NCBI RefSeq assembly: GCF_005938655.1
Contig: NZ_VCQT01000025.1
Coordinates: 124,001-188,000 of the forward strand
Source of the DNA: Alloalcanivorax gelatiniphagus
GTDB taxonomy: Bacteria > Pseudomonadota > Gammaproteobacteria > Pseudomonadales > Alcanivoracaceae
Direction of reading: 5' to 3'
Length of the DNA: 64,000 nt
Shown here piece after piece: positions 49,691 through 58,544 of this stretch (the stretch's first letter is position 1; each line of letters begins with the position of its first letter). The position numbers and the translations under genes are program-made. Under the pieces are notes generated by a model, which worked only from the letters and a program-made list of their open reading frames with translations, did no database searches and was not told where the DNA came from.

Positions 49691-52600
49691 TTAGCCGCCC
49701 GCCTCCACTGGCGCCGGACGGGCCCGTCCCGCCCGGCGCAGATCCTGGCCCGCCACCAGCAGACACGGCACCAGCAGCAGGCTGACCAGGGTGGCGAACA
49801 GCACCCCGAACGCCAGCGCCACCGCCATGGGAATCAGGAAGCGTGCCTGGGCGCTGGTCTCCAGCATCAGCGGCGCCACCCCGGCGAAGGTGGTCAGCGA
49901 GGTCAGCAGAATCGGCCGCAACCGTTCGCTGGCGCCCTCCACCACCGCATCCATGAACGGCAGCCCCTCCTCACGACGGGCATTGATGCCATCGATCAGC
50001 ACCAGGTTATCGTTGACCACCACCCCGCTCACCGCGATCACCCCCACCAGGGACCACAGGGTCAGGCTGTAGCCGAGCAGGAAGTGACCCAGGAACGCGC
50101 CCACCAGACCGAACGGAATCGCCATCATCACCAGCAGCGGCTGACCATAGCCGCCGAACAGCACGGTGAGCAGGAAGAAGATGCAGCACAGCGCCAGCAA
50201 ATAGCCCAGGGACAGGCGGTCCAGGAACCGTTCTATGGCGGCCGGCTTGCCGGCCACGTCCCAGTCCGCACTGGGGTCCTCGGCGCGCATCGGGTCCAGC
50301 ACCGAGGCGCGCAGCGCCGCCATCACCCGGGCCGGTGAGGTCACCTTCTCGTCCACATAGGCACTGACCGTGGCATTGCGGCGGGTGTCGTAGTGGCCGA
50401 TGGTGGCCGGCGACGGGTGCCGGTGCACTTCCGCCACCGCCCCCAGCAGGGTCACATCGCCGTTGGGCAGACGCACCGGCAGACGCTCCAGGTCCCGCAG
50501 CCGGCGGCTGTCCGCCTCCGCCAGGCGCAGCATCACCGGCACCTCCCGGTCCTGCTCGAACCAGTGATCCAACTGCACGCCATGGAAGGCATCGCGCACC
50601 TGCGCCCCCAGCCGTTCGGTATCCAACCCGGCCAGCCGCCCTTCCTCGCGCAGCTCGATGTCCACCACCGTGCGCCGGGCGCGGGTGCTGTTGGCCACCT
50701 CGTGGACCCCGTTCATGCGTTCCAGGGTCAGCGCCAGCCGGTCACTGAGGGCCTGCAGCCGCTCCAGGTCCGGGTGGAACAGATTGATATGGATGTCCGG
50801 CTTCACGGTCATCAGGTTGGCGTGGAACTTCAACGACAGGGCGTCCGGCACGGTGCCGTGCAGGTCCCGCCACAGCGCCGCCACCCGCCGTGGCCGCAGG
50901 GCGCTGCCCTGGTCATGCTCCAGGGCCAGGCTCACCCGCACCCGGTAGCGGGCACCGGGGTCGCGGGCATTGGACACCTTGCGGCGCACCCCCTGTTCGG
51001 CGAACACCCGGGTCACCCGCATGCCGCTGTCGCCGTCCGCCAGATCCGCCGCCAGGCGCCGGGCGGACTCCTCCAGGGCCGTCACTTCCCGGCGCAGGCG
51101 CTCCTCGCCGGTGCCCTGGGGAAACACCGCCTCGGCCACCACCCGGTCGCCCTGCACCCGGGAGAACAGCACCATGGTCAGCCAGCCGCTGTGCACCAGC
51201 GCCACGCAAAACAGAAACAGGCCCACGAAGCCCAGGATCACCACATAGCGCCAGCGCAGGCAGGCGCGCAGCAGCGGCTGCACCTGGCGGCTCAGCCACA
51301 GTTCCAGGCCATCGTTGACCCGTCCGGCCAGGGCCTCGGAGCGAGCTATCCAGCCCCGCGCCGGCCGCTGGCTGACCAGGTGGGCGGGCAGGATCCACAG
51401 CGACTCCACCAGCGACAGCAGCAGAATGGCGATGGCGACAATCGGGATCACCCGCATCAGGGCGCCTTCCGGGCCCGGCAGAAACAGCAGCGGCGCGAAC
51501 GCCACCAGGGTGGTGAGCACCGCGAACAGCAACGGCCGCGCCACCCGCAGGGCACCGGTCACCGCCGCCTCCCGGCCGTGCAGGCCCTGGCGGCGGCAGC
51601 GGTCCACGCTTTCGCCGACGATCACCGCGTCGTCCACCACGATGCCCAGCACCAGCATGAAGGCAAACAGGGAGATGGTATTGAAGGACTCGCCCAGCAG
51701 CGGCAACACCGCGCAGGCGCCCAGCATGCACACCGGAATGCCCAGCGCCACCCAGCCGGCCAGTCGCAGGGTCAGAAACACCCCCAGCAGCAGGGTCAGT
51801 AGCACCAGCCCCTGCAGGCCATTACGCCATAGCAAATCGGAACGGTCGCGGAACTGGCGGGCATCGTCCCGCCACAGGGTCAGGCTCACGCCGGCGGGCA
51901 GGTCGGCGCTGTCCATCCAGGTATTCACCGCCTTGGCCACATCCAGCACGTTCTGGCCACCGGTGCGGTACACGTCCAGGGCCACCGCCGGCTCGCCGTC
52001 CAGCCAGGCCGCCATGGTGTCCCGGGAAAAGCCGTCGTCGATGGTGGCCACATCGCCCAGGCGCAGCAGGTCGCCGTCCTCGGACTGGCGGATCACCAGG
52101 CGGCCGTAAGCGGCCGCGTCCCGGGGCTGGTTACCGGTTTCCAGCATCCATTCGCCGTCGCCGGCGCGCAGCAGCCCGCCGGCCACCCGGCGGGCGCCAT
52201 CGCCGGCGGCGGCGGCGATTTCACTCAGGCTCAGGTCGTAGCGGTAAAGGTCGTCGCGGCGCACCGAAGCCACCATCTCCCGGGCCGGCAGGTTCTCGAT
52301 GTCGACGCTGGACACCGCCTCCCCGGCCAGCAATTGCCGGCGGGCGTCCTGGGCCAGCCGGTACAGGTCGGCGCGGGGCACGTTGCCGCTGAGCAGCAGC
52401 CGGGCCACCCGGTTACGCACGATCAACTCACGCACCCGGGGCCGGCTGGCGCCCTGGGGCAAGGTGTCCAGGGCGTCCATGCGGGTGCGGATCTGCTCCA
52501 GCACCCGGGCGGTGTCGTAGCCTTCCAGCACATCCAGCTGCACCGTGCACAGCCCTTCCCGGGCCTCGCTGATCAGCTCGGTGCCGCCTTCCACGTCGTC

Positions 52601-52816
52601 CACCGCGTTTTCCAGCGGCGTGCACACCAGCGCTTCCACGGTTTCCGGGGTGGCCTGCGGGTAACCCACATAGATGCCGATGCGGTCCAGGGGCACGTTG
52701 GGCAGGGTTTCCTGGCGGGTATGGGGAATCGCCAGCGCCCCGGCCAGCAGCAACCCCACCATCAGCAGATTGGCCACCGCCGGGTTGGCGGTGAACCAGC
52801 GGATACCGCCGTTCAT
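49691..52816 (-). CDS. RND-superfamily efflux permease
   Basis: A 1041-aa inner-membrane proton-driven pump of the AcrB/HAE1-like type: one N-terminal helix, a large periplasmic domain, helices 2-6 (about 340-470), a second periplasmic domain, and helices 8-12. The proton-relay Asp395-Asp396 lie in VLGIVVDDAVIVGE. Its ATG overlaps the adaptor-gene stop (ATGA). No outer-membrane factor gene is present, so it probably uses a chromosomal TolC/OprM-like channel. Clustered with acyl-transfer enzymes, so the likely cargo is their product (inference). Confidence 0.93.
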   Translation of the reverse strand: MNGGIRWFTANPAVANLLMVGLLLAGALAIPHTRQETLPNVPLDRIGIYVGYPQATPETVEALVCTPLENAVDDVEGGTELISEAREGLCTVQLDVLEGYDTARVLEQIRTRMDALDTLPQGASRPRVRELIVRNRVARLLLSGNVPRADLYRLAQDARRQLLAGEAVSSVDIENLPAREMVASVRRDDLYRYDLSLSEIAAAAGDGARRVAGGLLRAGDGEWMLETGNQPRDAAAYGRLVIRQSEDGDLLRLGDVATIDDGFSRDTMAAWLDGEPAVALDVYRTGGQNVLDVAKAVNTWMDSADLPAGVSLTLWRDDARQFRDRSDLLWRNGLQGLVLLTLLLGVFLTLRLAGWVALGIPVCMLGACAVLPLLGESFNTISLFAFMLVLGIVVDDAVIVGESVDRCRRQGLHGREAAVTGALRVARPLLFAVLTTLVAFAPLLFLPGPEGALMRVIPIVAIAILLLSLVESLWILPAHLVSQRPARGWIARSEALAGRVNDGLELWLSRQVQPLLRACLRWRYVVILGFVGLFLFCVALVHSGWLTMVLFSRVQGDRVVAEAVFPQGTGEERLRREVTALEESARRLAADLADGDSGMRVTRVFAEQGVRRKVSNARDPGARYRVRVSLALEHDQGSALRPRRVAALWRDLHGTVPDALSLKFHANLMTVKPDIHINLFHPDLERLQALSDRLALTLERMNGVHEVANSTRARRTVVDIELREEGRLAGLDTERLGAQVRDAFHGVQLDHWFEQDREVPVMLRLAEADSRRLRDLERLPVRLPNGDVTLLGAVAEVHRHPSPATIGHYDTRRNATVSAYVDEKVTSPARVMAALRASVLDPMRAEDPSADWDVAGKPAAIERFLDRLSLGYLLALCCIFFLLTVLFGGYGQPLLVMMAIPFGLVGAFLGHFLLGYSLTLWSLVGVIAVSGVVVNDNLVLIDGINARREEGLPFMDAVVEGASERLRPILLTSLTTFAGVAPLMLETSAQARFLIPMAVALAFGVLFATLVSLLLVPCLLVAGQDLRRAGRARPAPVEAGG

Positions 52817-53982
52817 GGCGTCTCTCCGTCGGCCCGGGCGTCAGGGTGGGCGTCGGCGTGGGCCACGCCGTCGGCGGCGGTTCGCGGCGTAATCCGCATG
52901 CCTTCCAGCAGGTGGCGGCCGTCGGCCAGCACCAGCGGCTGCTCCGGCGCCTTTTCCACGTACAGGTGGTCGGCGTCGCTGTGCAGGATCGACACCGTCC
53001 GGCGATGCACGCGACCGTCCTCGTCCACCACCCAGACCGCCTCGTCACCGGCCCGCGCCGCCCGGGGCAGCACCGCCACCCCGCTCAGGGGCGGGCCGCG
53101 CAGCTCCGCGCTCACGAACACCCCGGGCTCCAGCGGCAGCGACTGCTCCTCGTTGTCCACCGCCACGATCAGGTAGGCCATGCGGTTACGGTTGACGCCG
53201 CCCTCCCGGCGCACCACCCGCGCCGGCCATTCACCATCGCGGCCGGCGAAGCGGCCCCGCAGGCGCACCTCCACCGGCGCCAGGCTGGCCGGGTCGCCGG
53301 GGTCGATGCCGAGCAGCGCCAGCCAGTCATCGCGCACCGGCAGACGCACCTCCACCGTGGCCAGGCCGTACAGCCGGGCCAGGGTCTGGCCGGCCTGCAG
53401 ATGCTGGCCGGTTTCCACCTTGACCGCTTCCAGGGCACCGTCGAACGGCGCCCGCAGGGTAGCCTGCTCGCGCTGACGGCGGGCCTCGCGCAAGCCGGCC
53501 CGGGCCGACGCCAGCCGGCCCTGGGCCTCCTGCAGCTGCGGCTCATGGCGGGCCAGCGGCGTGGAGGTGCTGTTGCGGCCCCGTGCCACGCTGGCCTGGG
53601 CGCGGGTGCGCGCCAGGTGCAATTGAGCGGTCTGCACATCGTTAAGACGGTGGGTCACCGCCAGATCGAAGGGCTCCGGGTCCAGGCGCAGCAGCACCTG
53701 GCCGGCGCTGACCCGGCCGCCGTCGGCCAGGGCCTGGTCGGCCTCCACCACCCGCCCGGACACTTCCATGCTCAGCGGAATATGCCGGCTGGCACGTACC
53801 CGCCCCTGGCTGTACACCGGTATCACGGTGTCGGCCCGCGTTGCCTCGCGCACCTCCAGGGCCAGCGGCGGCGGTGCCTCGGTGGGGGTGGGCGCCGCCG
53901 GCGGTACCGCGTAGAGCGCGCCCAGGGCGCCAGCGGTAACCAGCAGCACCACTACCGTTACGATCGGTCTGCCGATCCTCAT
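52813..53982 (-). CDS. RND efflux periplasmic adaptor (membrane fusion protein)
   Basis: A 389-aa adaptor with an N-terminal membrane anchor (PIVTVVVLLVTAGALGALY), a barrel/lipoyl half (VYSQGRVRASRHIPLSMEVS), an alpha-hairpin with repeats of QEAQGRLASARAGLREARRQ, the second lipoyl half (TLRAPFDGALEAVKVETGQH) and a beta-barrel domain. The ATG at 53982 overlaps the acyltransferase stop; the alternative ATG six bases earlier sits too close to GGAGG. It pairs with the RND pump. Confidence 0.92.
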   Translation of the reverse strand: MRIGRPIVTVVVLLVTAGALGALYAVPPAAPTPTEAPPPLALEVREATRADTVIPVYSQGRVRASRHIPLSMEVSGRVVEADQALADGGRVSAGQVLLRLDPEPFDLAVTHRLNDVQTAQLHLARTRAQASVARGRNSTSTPLARHEPQLQEAQGRLASARAGLREARRQREQATLRAPFDGALEAVKVETGQHLQAGQTLARLYGLATVEVRLPVRDDWLALLGIDPGDPASLAPVEVRLRGRFAGRDGEWPARVVRREGGVNRNRMAYLIVAVDNEEQSLPLEPGVFVSAELRGPPLSGVAVLPRAARAGDEAVWVVDEDGRVHRRTVSILHSDADHLYVEKAPEQPLVLADGRHLLEGMRITPRTAADGVAHADAHPDARADGETP

Positions 53983-54914
53983 CGCCATTCCTCCAGTCCG
54001 GACCGCCAGCACGCCAGGCACTCCTCGGCCCGGGCCCGGTCGGCGCCCAGCGACGGGTCCAGTTTCAGGGACAGAGTGAGCCGGCCATTGACGATCATCA
54101 CGCCGTTGGAGACCGGATGGTTGGGGCTGCCCGGGCCGCACAGGGTCACCAGCGCCCGGGAGGAGAAGCCGGCGGAACGCAGGTCCAGCCACCACTCGCC
54201 CAGGCTGGTGAACGAACCCAGGCTCGGCGTGCCTTTCAGAAAGCGGTCGCACAGCCAGTCCACGCCGCCCTGCCCCACCCAGCGTCCGACCCGGGCACCG
54301 TGCCAGAACAACCAGTGGCGCTGGGCGCGCAGGGCCCGGCGCACGGCCTGGTCCAGCACCGCCGGGTGGTCGTCCGGCGACACCGGCAAGTAGAAGCCAC
54401 TGGACAGGTTCATGTCGTCCCGGGGGCCGCTCACCGCCCCGCGCATATTCACCGGATACAGCCAACGGCCCGGCGCCGGCCGCCACACCAGGGTCTCCAT
54501 CACCGCCCGGTTAAGGGTGCTCAGCAATACCGAGTTCAACGACACCCCGGCGGCCTCCGCCCGGCGGCGCAGGGCATCGGTGGGCGCGCGGTCCAGCCAG
54601 TCGCTCACCAAGGTGTCCTCGCCGCTGCCGGAGAACAGGCGCCAGTCCGGTGCCGGCACCGGTGCCTCCCGCACCGGCCGCAGCCAGCGCCACCAGGGCG
54701 GCGGTCCGCTCTGACGGCTTACCGGCATGGTCGGCAGCGGCACCTGCCAACCGCGCAGCAAATGAAACAGGCCGCCGATGCCGTCGTGCTCCCGGTGGCG
54801 CACCGGAAACTCGAAACGCCGACCGGAACCCGGTTCCAGCACCGCGAAATGAATGGTGTCGTCGATACCGTGGCGCGCCCTCGCCCGGTACCACATGCCC
54901 AGATAATCGGTCAT
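53979..54914 (-). CDS. Condensation-superfamily acyltransferase-like protein
   Basis: A 311-aa protein starting MTDYLGMWYRARARHG. It shows HREHDG at residues 40-45, matching the HxxxDG catalytic motif of the CAT/condensation/WES-DGAT superfamily; LYPVNMRGAVSG; and VSNGVMIVNGRLTLSL, like the C-terminal structural motifs. It is shorter than wax-ester synthases (~450 aa) and the first His of HHxxxDG is Arg. It probably esterifies or amidates an acyl donor made by the neighbouring enzymes. Overlaps on both sides are ATGA. Confidence 0.65.
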   Translation of the reverse strand: MTDYLGMWYRARARHGIDDTIHFAVLEPGSGRRFEFPVRHREHDGIGGLFHLLRGWQVPLPTMPVSRQSGPPPWWRWLRPVREAPVPAPDWRLFSGSGEDTLVSDWLDRAPTDALRRRAEAAGVSLNSVLLSTLNRAVMETLVWRPAPGRWLYPVNMRGAVSGPRDDMNLSSGFYLPVSPDDHPAVLDQAVRRALRAQRHWLFWHGARVGRWVGQGGVDWLCDRFLKGTPSLGSFTSLGEWWLDLRSAGFSSRALVTLCGPGSPNHPVSNGVMIVNGRLTLSLKLDPSLGADRARAEECLACWRSGLEEWR

Positions 54915-55972
54915 AGCCGCGCCACGTCCACATAGGACAGCCGCCCGCTGTCCAGGTCGTCCCGGGGGTCGCCGTCGAAACTGACCAGGAAGTGGTCGCT
55001 GTACAGACATTGGCGCCGGTAGCGGGCCGGCACCCGGGCCAGCGGGTCATCGTTGAAGAAGCCGCACACCAGCGCGTCGTAGCGGCCATGGAACAGGGTC
55101 ACCGCCTGGTCCAGCAGGGCGCGCAACCAAAGCGGATCGTTGTCGGCCACCACCGCGGTGTGCAGGGTCAGGTAGGACAGGTAGCCCCCCGGCGGCGGCA
55201 AGCGGAAACCGCCGCGCACCCGGCTGTGCAGGTTGTACAACGGCCGCAGCCAGGCCAGCCCGCCCCGGTAATTCAGCACCCGGGTTTGCTTGATGTCCTT
55301 TTGATCCCAGAACCCCAGCAGCCCCACCAGTTGTTCACCGCGACAGGCCACCAGAAAGCCGGACGGGTCCAGGGTCTCGTAATAGGGAAAGAACTGTTTG
55401 CGGCGCCCTTCCCGGTGCAGCAACGACAACATGGCGGGCAGATCCGCCGCCGTGGCCAGACGCACGGTGGCCCCCTCCGACGCCGGCCGGCGACGGCGCC
55501 CGGTGTAGATCAGGCTGGTCTCGATGGTGCCGCTCGGGTAGTACACCGGCAATCCTGCCCGGCCGCTGGCCACGGTGGCCAGAGAGGTATGGTTGTCACG
55601 CAGAATCACCGTGTGCATCCACTCCCCCGCCGTCAGTCGCCGGCGCAGGTGCCGGAACAAGCGGTGCAGCAGCAAGCCATTGCGGCAGCGCGGGTCGATG
55701 CGCAGATCATGGGCATAGCGGACCCGTTGCACCTCGCCGTTCACCCACAGGCGCCGCCAGCCAATGTTGTACACCGCGTCCACCTGTTCCCCGGCGTCCC
55801 CGGGGCAGGCCACCCAGACGTCCGGTTCCTCGCAGCTGACCCGCGCGCCCCGGAAATAGTCCGGGCGGCGCTCGAAGTTGAGCGACACCGCGCCCTCCTG
55901 GGGGGTGCTCTCCAACAACGCCAGGATCGCCGCGTTGTCGTCCGGGTGGGCCGGGCGAATCCGGTGACTCAT
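54911..55972 (-). CDS. Tandem GNAT-like acyltransferase
   Basis: A 353-aa protein starting MSHRIRPAHPDDNAAILALL, a typical GNAT beginning. A first GNAT-like half (1-175) contains RYAHDLRIDPRCRNGLLLHR, close to an acetyl-CoA binding loop. A second half begins ATVRLATAADLPAMLSLLHR (about 190) and ends in the Tyr-rich C-terminus. The substrate is unknown. It overlaps GH3 and the next acyltransferase (ATGA both), so stoichiometric production is expected. Confidence 0.72.
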   Translation of the reverse strand: MSHRIRPAHPDDNAAILALLESTPQEGAVSLNFERRPDYFRGARVSCEEPDVWVACPGDAGEQVDAVYNIGWRRLWVNGEVQRVRYAHDLRIDPRCRNGLLLHRLFRHLRRRLTAGEWMHTVILRDNHTSLATVASGRAGLPVYYPSGTIETSLIYTGRRRRPASEGATVRLATAADLPAMLSLLHREGRRKQFFPYYETLDPSGFLVACRGEQLVGLLGFWDQKDIKQTRVLNYRGGLAWLRPLYNLHSRVRGGFRLPPPGGYLSYLTLHTAVVADNDPLWLRALLDQAVTLFHGRYDALVCGFFNDDPLARVPARYRRQCLYSDHFLVSFDGDPRDDLDSGRLSYVDVARL

Positions 55973-57582
55973 GACAGCGCCTCGACACCGGCCGCCGGCG
56001 CCCGCAACGAGGCCGGCAACTCGCCACGCCAATGCTGCAGGGTCTCCATCTTGATATTGCCCTCGATCATGCCGCGCCGCCGGCATTGCTCCAGGTAGAG
56101 GTCACGCATGCCCGGCCGCGCCAGGCAGCGCACCGGCGCCAACTGCTGGAGATTGCGCGCCAACTGATAGTGGAAGTTGGCCTGCAGGGCCTGCTCCAGA
56201 ATGCCACCCAGCTCCGCCGGCGAACCGTCGCCGTCGCCATCCAGCAACAGCACATAACCGGGCCGCCCGTCGCCGCTGTCGTCCAGCGCCACCACGCTCA
56301 CCGGCGCCAGGCCGGCGGGCACCGGCACCGCCTCCAGGGCCCGGTGCACCGCCTGGCCGGTGAGCTTTTCGCCCACCAGGTCGGTGCTGCCCAGGCGGCC
56401 CAGGAAGCTGAGCGCGGGCACCTGGCCCAGGTGACCCTCCACGCGCACCAGATCATTGAGCCGGTAACGCAGCAGGCCGGCGCCGGTGCTCATCAGCGGC
56501 ATCACCCGCTGGCCGGTGCGCAGCTCCCAGGGGGCATAGACCCGGTCGTCCTCCGGGTCCTGGAATTCATAGACATGGCTGCGGTAGGCCAGCAAATGGT
56601 GGTCACGGTAGGGGAAGGTCACTACCCCCTCGGTGGCCCACAGCCCCTTGCCCTGAAAGGCCGCCTGGGGCAGACGTTCGCTGAGACGCCGCGCCCAGGG
56701 CGCCGAGGCGGAGGTGTCCCAGGCGCTGACCACCGCCAGCCCCGGCCAGAGACGGGTGAAGAACTCCGGGTCCTGGCCATCCCAGGCACTCAACAAGGCG
56801 GCACCGCGGGCCGAGCGCGGGCAGCGCTGGCCGGCCATGGCGGCGCTGCGTGGCCCCCAGTCGCCGGCGCGCAGTGCCCGGGCCAGCTCTTCCCGCCAGG
56901 TGGCCAGGGCGTCCAGCAGCCCCAGCCCGAAGGTGGGGCTCCACACCGACAGCAGGCTCAGGGAGCGGTCCGCCACCAGATACGCCAGGGTGGCGAACAG
57001 GGAATCATCGGAGCTGCGCGCCAGCGATACCGTCTGCGGCACGCTCTGGGTGGCGCCGGCCAGCAGCCGCTTGCCCAGGGACATCAGCTGCAGGTCGTCG
57101 TTGACGTCCTCGCGCATGGAATCGCGCAATTCCGTGGGCATCCACGACATGGACCAGTAATGGCCGCCCCGGCGCAGCCGGGGGTGGGCCCGGTACAGAT
57201 CCGCGATCCAGGGGCTGATGGCGGCGTCCAGTTCGGCCAGGAAACGTTTGCTGTAGGGAATCCACTTGATCGCCGAGGTGGAACCGCTGGTGGGCTGGTA
57301 ACGCACCACCGGCGAATCGATCAGGGCGCCGCCCTGGCCGGCGCGGGCCTCCTCGATGGGCGCCCGCCAGTGCTCGTAATCGGTGACCGGCAGGCGATCA
57401 CGGAAGGTCTCCCAGCTCCAGTCCGGCCGCACGCCCAGGCGCCGGCCACTGTCCGAAGCGGCCACCAGGCCGACCAGCTCCGCCAGCTTCTGCCGCTGCA
57501 CCCGCTCCAGCTGACGCAGCCCGGCGGCGAAACGCCGGTGCCCGGGCGCCGCCGCCGCTTGCAACAAACGATGTCCCAGCAT
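55969..57582 (-). CDS. GH3-family acyl-adenylating enzyme
   Basis: A 537-aa protein of the GH3 (JAR1-like) family, which in plants adenylates an acyl acid and joins it to an amino acid. The ATP motif is QPTSGSTSAIKWIPYS (residues 96-111); further landmarks are AWDTSASAPWARRL, LWATEGVVTFPYRDHHLLAY, VMPLMSTGAGLLRYRLNDLV and LGSTDLVGEKLT. ATG at 57582 has GGAGG 5 nt upstream. In bacteria, GH3-type enzymes occur in poorly characterised acyl-conjugation clusters. Acyl and acceptor substrates cannot be read from the sequence. Confidence 0.88.
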   Translation of the reverse strand: MLGHRLLQAAAAPGHRRFAAGLRQLERVQRQKLAELVGLVAASDSGRRLGVRPDWSWETFRDRLPVTDYEHWRAPIEEARAGQGGALIDSPVVRYQPTSGSTSAIKWIPYSKRFLAELDAAISPWIADLYRAHPRLRRGGHYWSMSWMPTELRDSMREDVNDDLQLMSLGKRLLAGATQSVPQTVSLARSSDDSLFATLAYLVADRSLSLLSVWSPTFGLGLLDALATWREELARALRAGDWGPRSAAMAGQRCPRSARGAALLSAWDGQDPEFFTRLWPGLAVVSAWDTSASAPWARRLSERLPQAAFQGKGLWATEGVVTFPYRDHHLLAYRSHVYEFQDPEDDRVYAPWELRTGQRVMPLMSTGAGLLRYRLNDLVRVEGHLGQVPALSFLGRLGSTDLVGEKLTGQAVHRALEAVPVPAGLAPVSVVALDDSGDGRPGYVLLLDGDGDGSPAELGGILEQALQANFHYQLARNLQQLAPVRCLARPGMRDLYLEQCRRRGMIEGNIKMETLQHWRGELPASLRAPAAGVEALS

Positions 57583-57594
57583 GGCCACCTCCGC

Positions 57595-58368
57595 TCAATC
57601 GTAGGCGACGGAGCGCGTCGCCAGCGTCGAGGACCGGCGGCGCTTGCGCCACACGTCGAGGGGATAACGCAGCAGAAGATGGGCATCCACCAAACCGATG
57701 CAGGGTAACTCGGTGCCCCGTTCCCAGGACGGATTGCACTGCTCGAAGAAGCGGATTTTGGCATTTTTTTCGCGCATCTCCTTGGTGATCATCGCCACGT
57801 CCTGCTTCAGGTGCGTGTAGCCATTACCGAAGTCCAGCAGCCGGCGCTGATCGCAGAAGGAGTCCGGAAAAAGAGTGTGGCAATAATTCGCCACATAATC
57901 CGCAAGATGATCGCAACGGCCTTCCGGGTGCGGATAATAGCTATAAAAATTATTGGCCAAGAGCAGATAGGTTTTGTAGCCCTTGGAAATCAACAACCAG
58001 TACAAAGGTCGGTACGGTCGTTTCAGTTTTTCCTTCACCATGCGCAGGAAAAATTGCACCTGAAGAACACGGGTGCCCCAGAATTCCTTTTCGATGATGG
58101 TGTCGCCGCTGAATACACCGGTTACCGTTTTTCCACCCACTTCCATATCCAGTACTTTTAGTGTGGAAAAGCCCACGGTGCGACGGCTTTCACGCTCCTG
58201 AATGAGAAAAACGCCATTTTTCTCAACCATGTCCTTGCAAAAAAGATCAACGCTGATGTTCTCGTAGTAGCGCCGGTAAAGATCGTACATCCGCAGCATC
58301 TGATCCACGGAAACCTTTGAAATAGGCACGTAGCGCGCTTTCAGGCGCGCTTTCTTTTTACTGGCCAT
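57595..58368 (-). CDS. Unrecognised 257-aa protein, possibly GNAT-like
   Basis: It starts MASKKKARLKARYVPISK after GGAGGG. Predicted mixed alpha/beta: KVSVDQMLRMYDLYRRYYEN, GVFLIQERESRRTVGFSTLK (beta-hairpin, like the GNAT core), then a hydrophobic WLLISKGYKTYLLLANNFYS region. I do not recognise the family with certainty; the pattern resembles acyl-CoA N-acyltransferases. It is less GC-rich than its neighbours, and it is the first gene of the operon, 13 bp before GH3. Confidence 0.55.
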   Translation of the reverse strand: MASKKKARLKARYVPISKVSVDQMLRMYDLYRRYYENISVDLFCKDMVEKNGVFLIQERESRRTVGFSTLKVLDMEVGGKTVTGVFSGDTIIEKEFWGTRVLQVQFFLRMVKEKLKRPYRPLYWLLISKGYKTYLLLANNFYSYYPHPEGRCDHLADYVANYCHTLFPDSFCDQRRLLDFGNGYTHLKQDVAMITKEMREKNAKIRFFEQCNPSWERGTELPCIGLVDAHLLLRYPLDVWRKRRRSSTLATRSVAYD

Positions 58369-58437
58369 GACTTCCCTCCATGTCATCCCGCTGACTTGTG
58401 GCGAGGGAAATTCTGTCTTCGCACCTGGAAATTTTTA

Positions 58438-58465
58438 ATAGTAAAAGTGGCCAGTTTTTTGTTAA
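58438..58465 (-). promoter_or_regulatory. Candidate sigma-70 promoter of the GH3/RND operon
   Basis: On the minus strand TTAACA, 16 bp, TACTAT, in an AT-rich stretch about 70 nt upstream of the first operon gene. The divergent AraC-type gene lies 80 bp away, so its product may bind here. Confidence 0.45.
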
Positions 58466-58544
58466 AAGGGGCAACCTCGCAAACAGATCGGGAAACAACG
58501 GACCGGAAGTGAGACCCACGTCATAATTAATCCAGGTGAAGAAT

